Source: Methanomicrobia archaeon (GTDB lineage Archaea; Methanobacteriota_B; Thermococci; Methanofastidiosales; B48-G16). Taken from it: a stretch of DNA of 6,715 bases. The stretch lies in contig JAGLWR010000065.1 of NCBI GenBank assembly GCA_023133315.1, positions 1-6,715 of the forward strand, written 5' to 3'. The number at the start of each line of letters is the position of its first letter. The first letter of the stretch is position 1. The position numbers were made by a program, and so were the translations under genes. The notes below the pieces were generated by a model. That model was not told where the DNA came from. It searched no databases and was given only the letters and a program-made list of their open reading frames with translations. This document shows, piece by piece, positions 6,052 through 6,715 of this stretch.

Positions 6052-6715
6052 CTAATTTGATAAATGAGATATAAGGGCTAAAATTGAAAATATAGAGGCT
6101 AAAATTAATCCTCCAGAAAGATATTTGGACATTCTTTTAATGAATTGATACCGATATTTCTGGAGTAATTGGAGAATAAAAACCTGCTCTAGATCTTCCC
6201 TAATAAAATCATAAGGGTCTTCTGTGTACTCCAACCATCGATTTGTCGAAGCTTTAAAAGAGTTTATAACGCTTTCAATTTGTTTTTTTGCTTCATCTTT
6301 GTTTTTACTTAACGAAGAATCCATCAGATAAGGTAGGTTGTAAATAAAATACCAACTCCTAATATCAGCAATTTTTCTGTAAGGATGATCTTCCCCAAGA
6401 CTTTCATTGTAAAAATAAATTAGAAGTAACCCTAAAATGAGTATAATTAATACTGCGAGTAAAATAAAAATCTTAGTAAAAAAACATAATCCAGTCCAGT
6501 ATTTAGATATAAGTGTAATAGCGGCTATGGAACTTGCACAAAAAGCTAATCCGATGTCTAGAAAATGAAGTCTTATTTTGTCGTACCAGTCATGTCTACC
6601 GATACAATACAAGATCATTCTATATAATCTTTCTTGGTATTCTTCTAAATTTGGGTATTTTTTCTTGTTAATTATTTCTTTCTGTACTTCCTTAAATTCC
6701 TTTTTCTTTTCCTTA
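6052..6715 (-). CDS. SLATT-like membrane protein, N-terminus beyond window
   Basis: The frame is open to the right edge. An ATG at 6618 exists but has no ribosome site, and the 32 codons upstream (charged KEKKKEFKEVQKE, then YPNLEEYQERLYR) look coding, so the true start is probably outside. Numbering from that ATG, a basic amphipathic segment precedes membrane spans at about 18-40 and 46-70. A charged helical region of about 90 residues follows, and a last span lies at 165-185. An amphipathic helix with Arg/Tyr, a tight two-span hairpin and a long cytoplasmic helix is the layout of SLATT domains (SMODS and SLOG-associated two-membrane-span effectors), predicted to form pores when a nucleotide signal is sensed. 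The extra C-terminal span is not standard, so a different unknown family remains possible. It ends 8 bases before the thymidylate synthase-like gene, with its stop overlapping that gene's ribosome site. Certain as a membrane protein; tentative as SLATT. Confidence 0.6.
   Translation of the reverse strand, partial: KEKKKEFKEVQKEIINKKKYPNLEEYQERLYRMILYCIGRHDWYDKIRLHFLDIGLAFCASSIAAITLISKYWTGLCFFTKIFILLAVLIILILGLLLIYFYNESLGEDHPYRKIADIRSWYFIYNLPYLMDSSLSKNKDEAKKQIESVINSFKASTNRWLEYTEDPYDFIREDLEQVFILQLLQKYRYQFIKRMSKYLSGGLILASIFSILALISHLSN

Overview
The window looks archaeal. It is AT-rich and has archaeal-style TATA elements (for example TTTATATA at 3757-3764) rather than -35/-10 pairs. Shine-Dalgarno sites are of the GGTG/GGAGG kind, and some starts lack any ribosome binding site, which suggests leaderless mRNAs. 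A secreted lamin-tail-domain protein and a small all-HTH protein fit an uncultivated euryarchaeote-like lineage, but no ribosomal or informational gene is present to fix the taxonomy.

Left part (1-3704). A PAS-domain signalling protein runs off the left edge on the minus strand (1-207). A gene-free, very AT-rich gap follows (208-495). Next comes a small four-cysteine protein on the minus strand (496-735). It is transcribed divergently from a two-gene plus-strand unit: a protein made almost wholly of three HTH repeats (829-1239), and 26 bases later a large secreted protein with four lamin-tail-like domains, a coiled coil and a C-terminal alpha/beta domain (1266-3704).

Middle part (3705-5248). 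A clear TATA box and a palindrome lead into two translationally coupled membrane-protein genes. One has six predicted membrane spans and a central soluble domain; the other has two spans and an outward-facing domain. I recognise neither family. Base composition is visibly more AT-rich here: 4141-4200 holds 10 G/C of 60 bases, against 27 of 60 at 1981-2040.

Right part (5249-6715). A short AT-only hairpin separates the membrane pair from a converging minus-strand operon. In transcription order this operon encodes a membrane protein of SLATT-like layout, whose N-terminus lies beyond the window, and then, 8 bases later, a divergent protein of the thymidylate synthase fold. The latter keeps the catalytic Cys, Arg and Asp framework but has Asp where thymidylate synthases have the uracil-selecting Asn, and it lacks several phosphate- and ribose-contacting residues. 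A nucleotide enzyme-like protein next to a SLATT-like membrane protein is the best candidate here for an undescribed system, perhaps nucleotide-linked defence. That reading is an inference from fold, motif and context.
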